A DNA stretch of 64,000 nucleotides from Armigeres subalbatus. Its lineage: Eukaryota; Arthropoda; Insecta; Diptera; Culicidae. Positions 33,400-43,481 of this stretch are shown in pieces. Below the pieces are notes generated by a model. It had not been told where the DNA came from and made no database searches. It saw only the letters and a list, made by a program, of their open reading frames with translations. Numbering within the stretch: position 1 is the stretch's first letter; each line of letters opens with the position of its first letter. The position numbers were made by a program, and so were the translations under genes. The stretch covers positions 158,436,452-158,500,451 of the forward strand of contig NC_085140.1 of assembly GCF_024139115.2 (NCBI RefSeq), in the 5' to 3' direction.

Positions 33400-33830
33400 T
33401 TACGGTATCTTTATTTCTTTCTTCATCCCTGCCCATAGCAAAACTGATCCTGATAGTTTTTAGTAGCACTCTACTAAGCCATTTTGAAGCGAGATATAAG
33501 GAACTGTGTGAATTATACAAACTCCGTTGTATGGGTAGCAGGTGCTCAGGAATTCTGCTGACAAAAATAGTGATCCATTGTCGCATACAATATCCTCAGC
33601 AATTCCGTATCTTGAAAAGATAATTCTTAGTTTGAAAATTGTAACATTTGCTGTTGTAGATGACATTATCTCTATCGCATGATAACCGACCTGATGGCAT
33701 CTGAATGGTATCTGAACCTATACAGATGGACTTACATGGTTTCTCAAACAAGCGATTTATTTGCTCGTTAACCCTTAAGAGCGCTGTCTCAGAATATCTG
33801 TAAGTTGACAGCAGCATGGTTTTCTATGCT
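33400..33830 (-). pseudogene. Ty3/gypsy-type integrase core, degenerate fragment
   Basis: The minus strand reads MSSTTANVTIFKLR, IFSRYGIAEDIVCDNGS, FLSAEFLS and, at the end, VPYISLQNGLVECY. These match the catalytic core of LTR-retrotransposon integrases. CDNG supplies the second acidic residue and LVE the glutamate. The spacing between them is one residue longer than the usual 35. The HPQSNG motif is altered to ISLQNG. Upstream the frame shifts, and a stop follows the Glu region. No LTRs, protease, RT or RNase H were seen nearby. It is an isolated piece. Confidence 0.7.
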
Positions 33831-34808
33831 AAAGTGTGGACGATGATGGTACTTGTATCTGTAGCGATAAAAATCTCAGCACTATATGGAAGGCGGCGAC
33901 GGCAACACATTGCACAAAATCAACTCAGACGTCATCGTCGTCGTCAGCAGTCGGCGAATAGCGGCGAGCTTGCACCAGAATGTGATTATGCTGCTGAGCA
34001 ACAACGGACGGAAATCAAGCAGCAGTTGATGCACACGGGTGTATGTGTGTGCATTATGTACGTGTGCGGTGATATTTTTTATTGGATGAAGGTGTGCGCC
34101 TGCCCTCTTCATATTCTGTCGGCAGGAAATGATTATGAGTCTGCGGCGAGGGTTCAGGTTTTGTGTGTTTTTGCCTTTTTTTTATTTTGCGCTGCTTTTA
34201 GCACATCGTCGAAGACGAAACCCTGCCGCCGGGTTTGATTGTGGCCGGCAGTAAAAAGTGAAAGAACGACGACCTTTCCAAGGGCACCTAATGCTTCCGG
34301 CTCTATGTACTAGCTCTGCCTGTTCGTGGAACTCATTGGGTTCTCTTCAGCATGGAATAGAGCAACAAATCTGCATTTGGTTTGGAATAGCTTATTTATC
34401 CATGTCACTTATTGGATTTATTGTGTAGGATACACCGTCTTTATACGCACAATTGTCTTTTTCTCATATGTCAAGTTTTATTTCCAAAAAAATGTGTGTA
34501 TGTCACTCATTTTTATTCTTAATCAGTTCGACTCGAGCTGAAAGGTTATTTTGTTATTTGTAATTGAAACTTTGGCCGAATTTATAATTGCATTCCACGG
34601 TCGTACACTCTACTGATTACTTCAACTGAATCACTCGCTTTTAATAACTGCATGATTAACAGAATAAATTGTTTGCTTAACACTTCTTCATTCGAACTGC
34701 CGTTTACGCTATCTTTTTAGAAATGTAGTAAACCACGATACATCAGAAATCCGATAACAATTTTCGCATATCAATGGCTGACCGATCGATAACAACGTCT
34801 GATTTATA
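33831..34808. other. Mixed-composition DNA, nothing firm
   Basis: An open frame of 140 codons on the plus strand (33816-34238) is Arg/Gln-rich, shows no family and starts inside the integrase remnant. I treat it as chance. The block 34490-34600 has faint similarity to the satellite family. Confidence 0.35.
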
Positions 34809-34810
34809 TA

Positions 34811-35011
34811 CACTGGATTTTGTTTTTACGCGATTTACATTTTCTCAATTTTCCACTCATCCTAAATATTTAACGTATATTAATTATCATGTGATTTTTC
34901 TTTGATTTATTCTGGATTTTTTGAAACATGTTGCGAAGAGTTTGGTGGCAAATTGAAGTCACACGATCAAAAATACGAGCGAAAAAAATCGTGTAAAAAC
35001 AAAATCCTGTG
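34811..35011. mobile_element. 201-bp TA-type MITE
   Basis: The ends CACTGGATTTTGTTTTTACG and CACAGGATTTTGTTTTTACA (complement of the right end) are inverted repeats. TA duplications lie at 34809-34810 and 35012-35013. The ends resemble Tc1/mariner MITEs. Confidence 0.78.
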
Positions 35012-35189
35012 TACTCTCACTTCCTAAAGGTCCAACTGATAAGAGCATTGTACCTACTAGGGGAATTTCTTGCTGGTGAACTAGATAAGGCGTTCATGTT
35101 GTCATCTGATGATTCCACGTTTAAAGTAGCACGTTTGCAATAATTTTGTTTTTTTCTCTAGAAAATGCACTCACTCATACACTTTCTAA

Positions 35190-35222
35190 ATTTGTTTTTA
35201 TTTTTCTCTTTTCAGGTACGTA
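35190..35222 (+). promoter_or_regulatory. Candidate recursive-splicing ratchet point
   Basis: A pyrimidine tract (TTTTTATTTTTCTCTTTTCAG) ends in an AG at 35214-35215 that is directly followed by GTACGT, a donor. Acceptor joined to donor without an exon is the signature of ratchet points in very long fly introns. It lies on the same strand as, and downstream of, the exon at 8423-8500. A chance match is possible. Confidence 0.35.
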
Positions 35223-35519
35223 TTCATTGAAAATTTTGTACAAAAATGTGTGAGTTGAAGCTGAATTTGAATTGAACTTAATTTCCGGATGATCATTTCT
35301 AGATTTAATTCCTTCCAATCTATCTAGCGGCAACTTTGATAAAATTGCTTTATATTGCCGATATATTGCCGTTTATCGGTTTTAATATATTAAGAAAATA
35401 CCAGCAAGAAATGCCTAATGAATAAACCTAATTAACACGAAATCCAAAAGCTACACACAACGTATTATAAAAATCACTTTAATAAAGAAATAAAAAACCA
35501 GATTAATCCACCTAGCGAT

Positions 35520-36340
35520 GATGATGCCTTTCTCGTGCGGTAAAAAAATCATATTTCAATTTTCAATAGGAAATGATGAGACAAGATTCTGCGTCGAATG
35601 CAACCGGTTGCGAGGAAATCGGTCAAGAGTAAGTGCATTAAAAATGAGCTAGACTTTTTTTACGCGCTTTTTTATGAGAAAAAGTATTTTGGCCATAACT
35701 ACCAAGCCCATTGTCCGATCCGTCCAATTTTCAATAGGAAATAATGGGGCAGGATACTGCGTCGAATGCAGCCTGTTGTGAGGGAATCCGTTTAGGGTAA
35801 GTACATTAAAAGTGAGCTAGACTTTTTTACGCGCTTTTATATGAGAAAAAGTATTTTGGCCATAACTTCCAAGCCCATAGTCTGATCCGGCCAATTTTCA
35901 ATAGGAAACAATGGGGCAGAATACTGCGTCAAATGCATCCTGTTGCGAAGAAATCGGTCAACGGTAAGTACAAAAAAAGTGAGCGAGACTTTTTTACGCG
36001 CTTTTTTATGAGAAAAAGTATTTTGGCCATAACTCCCAAGCCCACAGTTCGATCCGAACAATTCTCAATAGGAAACAATGGGGTAAAATATTGCGTCGAA
36101 TGCAACCTGTTGCGAAGAAAACGGTCAACGGTAAGTACAAAAAAAGTGAGCGAGACTTTTTTACGCGCTTTTTTTATGAGAAATAGTATTTTGGCCATAA
36201 CTCCCAAGCCCACAGTCCGATCCGGTCAATTTTCAATAGGAAACAATGGGGCAGAATACTGCGTCAAATGCAACCTGTTGCGAAGAAATCGGTCAAGGGT
36301 AAGTACAAAAAAAGTGAGCGAGACTTTTTGCTCTTTTGGT

Positions 36341-36379
<39 letters not shown>

Positions 36380-36505
36380 TCACCTCAATTCGTCGAGCTG
36401 AGTCGATTGGTATATAACACTATGGGTCTCCGAGCCTTCTACAAAAAGTTTGTTTTTGGAGTGAACATATAGCCTTTACGTATACTTAGTATACGAGAAA
36501 GGCAA
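35520..36505 (+). repeat. ~165-bp satellite, about five units, with CCTTTCTCGT ends
   Basis: Units contain AGTATTTTGGCCATAACT, then CAATTTTCAATAGGAAA and GCGAAGAAATCGGTCAA. Adjacent units in the right half are very similar. The block is framed by TGCCTTTCTCGTG at 35526 and the complement of GCCTTTCTCGTATACTAAG at 36488-36503, which look like terminal inverted repeats of a carrier element. A CA microsatellite lies near the right end. Confidence 0.8.
36346..36376. repeat. CA dinucleotide microsatellite
   Basis: About 13 CA units in an almost perfect run, just downstream of the last satellite unit. Confidence 0.9.
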
Positions 36506-36713
36506 AAAAAAACGTGTTATGATCTAAATTACATCCAAACATGTCAAAAGATCATTTTAATTATTCAATTTTGTATCAGGGGATTTGACTAAGTTCTTTC
36601 ATATGGATATGACACATTTTGCGTCAACTGGATTAAATGTAGATTTGTAGACATTAACACAAAAAGCAAACTTTGCCTACTTAGTTCTTCCTAAATTGAT
36701 CTAGACCAGCGGT

Positions 36714-37162
36714 TCTCAACCTTTTTGCTGCATAGTACCCCTCCAATTAAACCCTTCAGATATAGAAAATGCACGTAGAAGCTTATTGGAAAGAATGACT
36801 ACATATTGAAGTTTCATTTACCTTCCTTTCATAAAAGAAATAACAGAGCTGTTTGTTGTTCAGAAAAAAAAACCAAACCTTATTTTTAAGTTAAATCGTG
36901 AAATTATGTCGAAATTAGGATTTTTTGTATTTAAACATTTGAGATTTAGAGATTAGTTTAGGATGAACATTAAGATTGGGACAAAAAAAAATGGTTATGA
37001 ATTTGGAAAACTTTTTGAAGATACTTTAAGATATACCTTTGTATCGAAATTCTGGAACATTATCGAGATTTCAAAGAATTTTCATTAGTTCTTGAAAAAA
37101 CTTTGTGTAAAATAGAAATCTTTAAATACAAAACGGGTACCATTCTGGTTTGAATTTCAGGG
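36714..37162. mobile_element. hAT-type terminus fragment (CAGCGGTTCTCAACC), remainder unclear
   Basis: The first bases equal the terminus of the element at 51053-52386, and a GTACCCCTCC segment follows as there. No matching right end was found before the LINE-tail insertion, so only one end is certain. Confidence 0.4.
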
Positions 37163-37185
37163 ATGAAATAGAGATCAACTAAATT

Positions 37186-37590
37186 TACCCGTAATGCTGG
37201 GTAGATACCTTTACGTGGTGTGTTACGGGGTAAGATCTACCACGGTTACATTGCCAGCTACAGGCAAATCCTGACCCAACGAATACCTTCCTCATTATCC
37301 AACTCCGTGGTACTTATGAGGGTGTCGCTAAGTCGGTGGCCTCTCGTTAAGTGAGTACTGCAACACTTCCTTCCTCTCCCTAGTTACGGTGAAGATGGGC
37401 GTGGCCAGGAGTAGTAATCCTCATGCTTTTGTTATTTTTGTTTAAGACTGGAATCATGGACCACTCCCCTTCTTGATTTCTGATAGCATTCTAGATAAGG
37501 ATCTCAAAAGTAAAACATGAGTATCACTAGTGTCCAATCTTATCTACGAATTACACCGTAACAATGCTAATGCTAATAATGCTAATGCTA
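37186..37590 (+). mobile_element. Short LINE-tail insertion with AATGCT-repeat tail and 23-bp target-site duplication
   Basis: A 23-bp duplication (ATGAAATAGAGAT and the following bases) lies at 37163-37185 and 37591-37613 with one mismatch. The 405-bp insert begins near TTACCCGTAATGCTGGGTAG and ends in a run of TAATGC units. Non-LTR elements with short tandem-repeat tails make such copies. No coding part remains. Confidence 0.8.
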
Positions 37591-37613
37591 ATGAAATAGA
37601 GATTAACTAAATT

Positions 37614-38095
37614 ATTCTTTTGAAAATCGAATTATTTGTAGGCATTTTAATGAAAATCGCTAATTATCATATAGCGATGTGTTAACAAATGCAATATGTT
37701 TCCTATAAACAAACGCAAACAAATTATTTTAATAATTCCATATAAAAAAAGTTATAAACTCATTAAAATCATTTCGGATTCCTTCATTCTTCTTCTTAAA
37801 CATATTGGGTTGAAGATAACATTTGAAATGTATGGATTTTGCATTGTTTGGGAGCATTTTCTCATCGTGATATTCCAGTTTAAATTTTCCATTGTCTTCA
37901 TCGCAAAACTAACTAACTAAGAACCCAACACCGTTGATTCTCGAAATTTGTTGTTGAATATAAGGTGATAGTATGCAAAGGGCCACTGTAGCGCAATGTT
38001 ATGATTGACATCTGCTGGATTTCGAATCCACATTTTCGAAACGACAATCTTTCTCTGTACTTTATAACTTCTTTTCTCCAGATTTATAGACACTA
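37614..38095. other. AT-rich non-coding stretch
   Basis: Nothing recognised. Confidence 0.4.
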
Positions 38096-38108
38096 CTATT
38101 TTTAAACT

Positions 38109-38257
38109 CCAGGGGTCTCAAGTAGCCTTGCGTGTTTTATCAATCCGGAAATGGCGAGTTCGTTTCTCGTACCGATCTAGGATATTTTCGAGTTGGAAAC
38201 TTTCTCGACACCCTGGGCATAGTGTATCCATTGTTTTTAACAAGCTTTCAATTAATA
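38109..38257 (+). mobile_element. tRNA-derived SINE (family 2), left part
   Basis: Matches the copy at 22462 (GTCTC-AGTAGCCTTGCG, GAGTTCG, TCTCGACACCCTGGGCATA). Box B carries a substitution (GAGTTCGTTTCTC). The right part resumes at 43395. Confidence 0.85.
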
Positions 38258-38261
38258 GTGA

Positions 38262-38625
38262 TCTCCAGGCCAACGATCTCGAATCTTTCTACGTAACACC
38301 CTTTGAACCAGATCGAAGTGAAGAGGACGTAAAAATTTACGCCTGCGACATTTCGAATGCACACCCGTCCCTAATAAAAGTGACAAAACTAGTTCCTCAA
38401 GGCAAAAACATAGCAGATCTTTCTTTCGTGTCTTTTAAAATAACAGTTTGTAAAACATTTTCAAACGTTATCAGCGACGCATGGTATTGGCCGGAAGGGA
38501 TTACTGTACGCCCTTTTGATTTGAATAAAAAAATGGATCCTTTGTACGTCTTCCGAACAACTCTTAAACAGCAAAATCTCCACCGAAAAGAATCAGCTCT
38601 CCTCACCAGGATGCACAACATATAG
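38262..38625 (+). pseudogene. LINE ORF1 C-terminal remnant
   Basis: An open frame of about 120 codons (DLESFYVTPF, KIYACDISNAHPSLIKVTKL, FVSFKITVC, DAWYWPEGITVRPF) ends at 38625. The WPEGI and FKI segments are seen in esterase-free ORF1 proteins of CR1/L2-like elements that bind RNA. The 5' part has been lost. The family match is by eye and approximate. Confidence 0.5.
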
Positions 38626-39559
38626 CACTTTGGAAGCCCCGGAGCCTCCCATTGCAGTCGAGACCTTCCAGCCAGCGCTCATCAGTCATCCTGGTCCTGC
38701 GTATGGGTCTGGTATAAGGGGCTTCCAGCCTGTGCAATCAGGCAAGTATTACTCGATTATGAACACTGCTCGCTCTGAAGACATTTCCTCCCGCAGCTCC
38801 AATATCACCGATTTGACTCCAATTTCCCACCACCCAGGACGCATGACAGAAAGCACTTTCTCCAATATCACCGATTTGGCTCCAATTTCCCACCACCCAG
38901 GACGCATGACAGAAAGCACTTTGGAAGACCTAGAGCCCCCCATCACAGTCGCGACAATGAAGCCAACGTACATCAGCCGTCCTGGTCCTGTGTTTGGGTC
39001 AGGCAGTTGGGGCTTCCAGCTCGCGTTACCAGGCAAGTACGATCTAACCAAGGACACCGCTCGCTCTGAAGACATTTCCTCAACAGCTCAACAACCGGGA
39101 CGCCTGATAATAAGTCCTTTGGAAGTCCCGGAACCTCCCATCACAGTCCTGACCATCCAGCCAGCGTTCAACAGTCGTCCTGGTCCTGTGAATGGGTCAG
39201 GTGGTATGGGCTTCCACCCTGCAGAATCTGGCAAGTACGGTTTAAATGAGAACACTGCCCGCCCTGAAAACATATCCTTACCCAGCAGTACTTACATCTC
39301 CAACTCAACACGTCGCAACACCACCGAAGCTCGTCATCCACGGCGCGCAATCACCTCCCATGCAAATAATGCAACAACTTCCGTAAACGTTTTGCTGTAC
39401 TACCAAAACGTTGGTGGTATCAACACTTCACTTGCCGATTATAAGTTGGCAGTCAGCGATGGGTGTTACGACATTTATGCTTTTTCCGGAACTTGGCTCA
39501 ACGAGAAAACCACATCGAATTTGTTATTTGATGCATCATACTCCGTGTACAGACAAGAT
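38625..39559 (+). pseudogene. LINE ORF2 N-terminal part: repeat-rich linker and start of endonuclease
   Basis: The linker contains three units of about 75-85 residues, each with (E/D)(P/L)EPPI(A/T)V, then RPGPVxGSG and SGKY/PGKY. A shorter NITDLxPISHHPGRM unit is duplicated inside. The endonuclease begins at LYYQNVGGINTSLADYKLAV. The catalytic Glu expected in ETWL is replaced (SGTWLNE), so this copy would be inactive even without other damage. The MITE at 39560 cuts the domain after YRQD. Confidence 0.7.
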
Positions 39560-40379
39560 CCCGATCAAGAATGCATAACAAAATTATAACAAGGGGTGTT
39601 ATTTATTTCAGAAAAATATTGTAACAAAATGTGTTATAAATTTTGCTGGTTAGTTGTTAAAATAAAAAAAATTATATCAAAAATACCTCTAGCCGTAACA
39701 TAATTAAAACAGAGGTTGATACCTTCATATCAACATTACAACAAACGTTGATATAATTTTTCTGTACAAAAATCTACTTTCAATGTAATTGCCTACATCA
39801 CGGATAGAAATCTGGTACACTACCACGCCGGCTTTACATCCATAATGTAGGCAATTAACTTTGTTCCAGCTATGTATTAATATCGAGCGGGTTTAAGTTA
39901 TACTGAAGGTGATTACCTCCGATTTTTTTCCAATGTCTACAAAAAATGTAGGCAATTATTTTGTGAAAATATTCATAACTAATGTTGTTAAAATTTTGAT
40001 ATGAAATAAAACTGGCCGAAGACACATTTCTATCGAATTATCTAATTCTCGCGCTTAGTTTCATAGGGGCGTAACTGCATAGATCGATTTCTCTTCGTCG
40101 ATTTTTTATTTTTATTATTGTACCGAATTTCGCTAGTTTGTCGATGATTTAATGGTTTGGTTTGATAAAGGATGATTGTATCTTGCACCAGAATCAATAA
40201 TCACGGTTGTAGCTTTTGAAACAATTGAGTTATTAACAAAATATAAAATCGATTAAGAGAAATAGATCAATACAGTTACGCCCCTATGAAACTAAGCGCG
40301 AGAATTATAACACACGTTGTTTTAAATAATAACAATTGATAGAATTGAGTTATAATTTTGTTATGCATTCCTGATCGGG
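39560..40379. mobile_element. MITE family A, copy 2 (CCCGATCA ends), inserted in the LINE endonuclease
   Basis: The ends CCCGATCAAGAATGCATAAC and the complement of CCCGATCAGGAATGCATAAC are inverted, with AT on both outer sides. The reading frame of the LINE continues correctly across the site when the element is ignored. TTGCCTACAT-type words and the AACAAAATTATAAC block are shared with the copy at 50503. A second MITE is nested inside. Confidence 0.85.
40045..40305. mobile_element. TA-type MITE nested in MITE A (ATTCTCGCGCTTAG ends)
   Basis: The arms ATTCTCGCGCTTAGTTTCAT and its complement extend through AGGGGCGTAACTG. TA lies on both sides (40043-40044 and 40306-40307). The interior is AT-rich without coding capacity. 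Confidence 0.8.
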
Positions 40380-40381
40380 AT

Positions 40382-42901
40382 TGCTCGCCGTCAAATAGCC
40401 GTAAACTCACCGGGGGCGGCGTCCTGCTAGCTGTTCGTTCAAGCTTTAAGTCCCGTAAGCTGGATCCTCCATCCGACTTAGAAGTTAAGCAAATATGGGT
40501 CGCTATTTCTACTATCGATGCCACGCTTTACCTCTGTGTTGTTTATTTTCCGCCTGATAGAGTCAACGACGATAACTTAATTGAAAAATATCTCAACTCT
40601 CTGAACTGGATCGTTTCGCAGCTGACACCAAGAGATAACATCGTTGTTTTAGGGGATTTCAATTTGAGTTCAATTTCATGGAAACGAAATTCTTATGGTT
40701 CCCTTTTTCCGATTTCATCTAGATCCTTCATCAGTCAAACATCACGAGAGCTACTTGATGCATTCAGTACTGCTGGCCTCGGACAAATAATGGACATCGA
40801 AAACGAGAACAATCGCATTCTCGATCTATGCTTTGTTAGCAATGAACTTTGTACAGATTGCACAGTTCAACAAGCCCCATCGCCGCTTGTTAAAATCAGC
40901 AGACATCATGCTCATGCCATGATAAGTTTGAATATTAGCCCTTGTCAGGACTTTCGAGACTCTTCTGAAAGCATTTTGTATTATTTTAATAAGGCCGATT
41001 TCGTTGGCATGAATGTTTTTTTATCACACGTCGACTGGGATGGCATATTTCAAGACTGTGACTGTAATTTGGCAGCATCGACTCTGTCCGGAATTATGCT
41101 CTATGCTGTTGATCAGTTTGTTCCTAAAATTAATCGGCCAGCTCCGGCCAAACCAGCTTGGTCTAATCGTTTTCTCAAAAAAACTCAAAAGGCTCAAGCA
41201 GACAGCTTTAAGACAACACAACAAACATCGAACAGAATCCACAAGAAAGCTAATACTGAGTACAAGAAATATAACGATTATTTGTATAATGCTCATCAGG
41301 ATGATCTGCAACGTCGCTTTAAAGCCAACCCAAAACAGTTTTTGGCGTTACGTCAACGATCAAGAGTCCGGATTGCCTCCGACGATGACTAACGGTTTGA
41401 TAGAAGCCAACTCTACCGAAAGTATTGCAGACATGTTTCGTCTACAATTTAGCAACGTTTTCAACAATGAGCAGCTCAATTCAAAAGATGTTACTACTGC
41501 TACAGCGAACGTTCGCTGTTTACAGAATTCCAAGCAACCAAGCAACAAGCAACGAACTGATATAGTCTACTGGATGTGGACCCGACAATATTCCTTCACT
41601 GGTTCTGAAGCGTTGCATTATTTCTCTTGCATCACCGCTAACAAAAGTTTTCAATCTGTCATTGACCACAGGAGTTTTCCCAGACTGCTGGAAGCATTCG
41701 TATGTTTTTCCAGTATTCAAAAAAGGCTGTAAGCTAACTGTCTCTAATTATCGTAGTATAGCCGCGTTGAGTGCCACCTCGAAGCTGTTGGAGCTAATCG
41801 TACTTCATAAGCTAGTTCAGTGCTACGCGAATTATATTTCACCGGAACAGCATGGATTTATGCCCAAGCGCTCAACAACTACCAATTTGACTTGCTTCAC
41901 CTCGTATTTGATACGCCAAATTGAAATAGGTCATCAGGTTGATGTCATCTATACGGATTTATCAGCGGCGTTTGATGAAATGAATCATGAAATTGCAGTT
42001 GCCAAGTTTGACAAACTTGGCATGAATGGTAACATGCTTATTTGGCTTCGCTCGTATCTAACCGGCCGCAGCATGTCTGTTAATTGGGTCCGGTGTTCCT
42101 CAAGGCAGCCACCTCGGTCCATTCTTATTCCTGCTTTACATGAATGATGTGCATCTTGTTTTGAAGTGTCTAAAACTGTCATATGCCGATGATCTAAAGC
42201 TATATTTTGCGATAAAAGAGCCTAATGACGCAGCCTTTCTGCAACTACAACTGGAAACCTTTGCCGAATGGTGTCACATTAATCGAATGTCATTGAACGT
42301 CTCCAAATGTTCGATTATTTCATTCGGACGTAAACACTCGCTCTACCATTTCGACTATGCAATTGGAGAGATACCGCTGAAGCGTGAATCAACAGTGAAA
42401 GACTTGGGAATACTCATCGATTCTAAATTAACCTTCAAGGACCACGTTTCGTATATTGTGTCGAAGGCTTCATCGCAGCTAGGATTCTTGTTCCGTTTTG
42501 GAAAGCAGTTCAACGACGTATACTGTCTGAAGGCACTATATTGCTCAATTGTGCGTCCTATTTTGGAGTATTCGTCTGCCGTCTGGTCCCCATATTACCA
42601 GAATGAAATTCAACGAATTGAAGCTCTACAAAGGAAATTCATCCGCTTTGCACTGCGTCGCCTCAGTTGGAGGGACCCGCTTAATCTACCCAGTTATCCT
42701 AGTCGATGTAAGCTGATTAATCTGGATCTGCTTGAAGCGAGGCGGAACGTGGTAAAAGTCTGTTTCATCGACGATTTGTTACAAGATCATATAGATTGTT
42801 CATCTCTGCTAAGTGCGTTGAACATAAACGCGCGTTGTCGCAATCTTCGCATGCACTCATTTTTTAGTATTCCCACCGCAAGAACCAACTATGGGTTACA
42901 T
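40382..42901 (+). pseudogene. LINE ORF2: endonuclease remainder, reverse transcriptase and C-terminal region
   Basis: The endonuclease continues with GGGVLLAVRSSF, VLGDFNLSSISW and RHHAHAMISLN. The RT carries FPDCWKHSYVFPVFKKG, SNYRSIAALS, EQHGFMPKRSTTTNL, YTDLSAAFDEMNH (first catalytic Asp), a PQGSHLGPF-type block in another frame, and LSYADDLKLY (catalytic pair). The thumb, with VKDLGILIDSKLTFKDHV, and the C-terminal region, with YCSIVRPILEYSSAVWSPY, follow. Frameshifts occur near 41335, 41600 and 42085. The end is cut by a MITE at 42902, and the coding sense resumes briefly at 43225. Confidence 0.85.
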
Positions 42902-43217
42902 CACAGATAACAGATGTTGAGGCTGGCATCCCATACGTGTGTAAACATCCGCAACCGTTAATTTAAATGTATTTTAAATTGGGACCGCGTTTGGCAATCG
43001 ATTGGAGATGGCGCAAGAATCATTGTTATTGAAAACGCAGCCCGATTGCGGCTGTCAAATGCATTGGCTGCGTTCGACGGTTGTAATTCAGCTGCATCCT
43101 TAGATACTGCCGCAATCAGTTGAGTAGATGGCAGTAGTGGGCCAACGTATATCAATTTAAAAGTTTACACAGGATTTTCAATAAAATTTGTTCTAGCTTC
43201 AATGTCTGTTATCTGTG
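42902..43217. mobile_element. hAT-like MITE in the LINE 3' end, 7-bp target-site duplication
   Basis: The termini CACAGATAACAGATGTTGAG and the complement of CACAGATAACAGACATTGAA are inverted repeats. GTTACAT is duplicated at 42895-42901 and 43218-43224 (8 bp if one G is shared). Duplications of that length fit hAT transposition. The LINE reading frame runs on after the right copy. Confidence 0.82.
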
Positions 43218-43394
43218 GTTACATGAACCGTTGCGTAGTATGTGCGGCTTGTTTAATACATGTTATTTTGTGTTCGATTTTAACGTGTCTAGGGAAACAA
43301 ATAAGTGTAGTTTTAAACGTATTTTATGTTAGATTTATATATAGTGTAGTTCTGAAGTCATTGGGATATAATTTTACCTATAAATAAATAAATA

Positions 43395-43468
43395 AATAAC
43401 TGAGGAAATGCCAAAACAGGCCAAGTTCCAGTTAGGTTAAAATGTAGAGCCATTAAGGAAGACAAAGT
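43395..43468 (+). mobile_element. tRNA-derived SINE (family 2), right part
   Basis: ACTGAGGAAATGCC, GGCCAAGTTCCAGTT and AATGTAGAGCC match the 3' half of the copy at 22462. The duplicated CTATTTTTAAACT follows. Confidence 0.85.
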
Positions 43469-43481
43469 CTATTTTTAAACT

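Larger units (their letters stand above)
38258..43394 (+). mobile_element. CR1/L2-like non-LTR retrotransposon, 5'-truncated, with TAAA tail
   Basis: The element reads rightward as an ORF1 remnant, a linker with internal repeats, endonuclease, reverse transcriptase, C-terminal region and a tail of TAAA units at 43379-43396. YADD as the RT active site and the SxVxAxWLxE-type endonuclease start place it in the CR1/L2/Rex end of the Jockey superfamily. Three MITEs interrupt it, and it also has several frameshifts. A 4-base AATA repeat at the junctions could be its target duplication. Confidence 0.8.
38096..43481. mobile_element. Nested composite: SINE interrupted by a LINE that carries three MITEs
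   Basis: The outer duplication CTATTTTTAAACT (38096-38108 and 43469-43481) is an exact 13-bp match. It frames a family-2 SINE whose two halves lie at 38109-38257 and 43395-43468. The intact copy at 22462-22727 shows where the SINE is split (AATTAATA / ACTGAGG). Everything between is a LINE (38258-43394). That LINE holds a MITE at 39560-40379, which itself holds a MITE at 40045-40305, and a hAT-like MITE at 42902-43217. The insertion order is read from these interruptions. Confidence 0.9.

Noticed and set aside
33816..34238. 140-codon Arg/Gln-rich frame
   Set aside because: It begins inside the antisense of an integrase remnant, shows no family, and composition explains the open frame.
35933..36472. 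179-codon frame
   Set aside because: It repeats with the ~165-bp satellite and would encode the same sequence several times.
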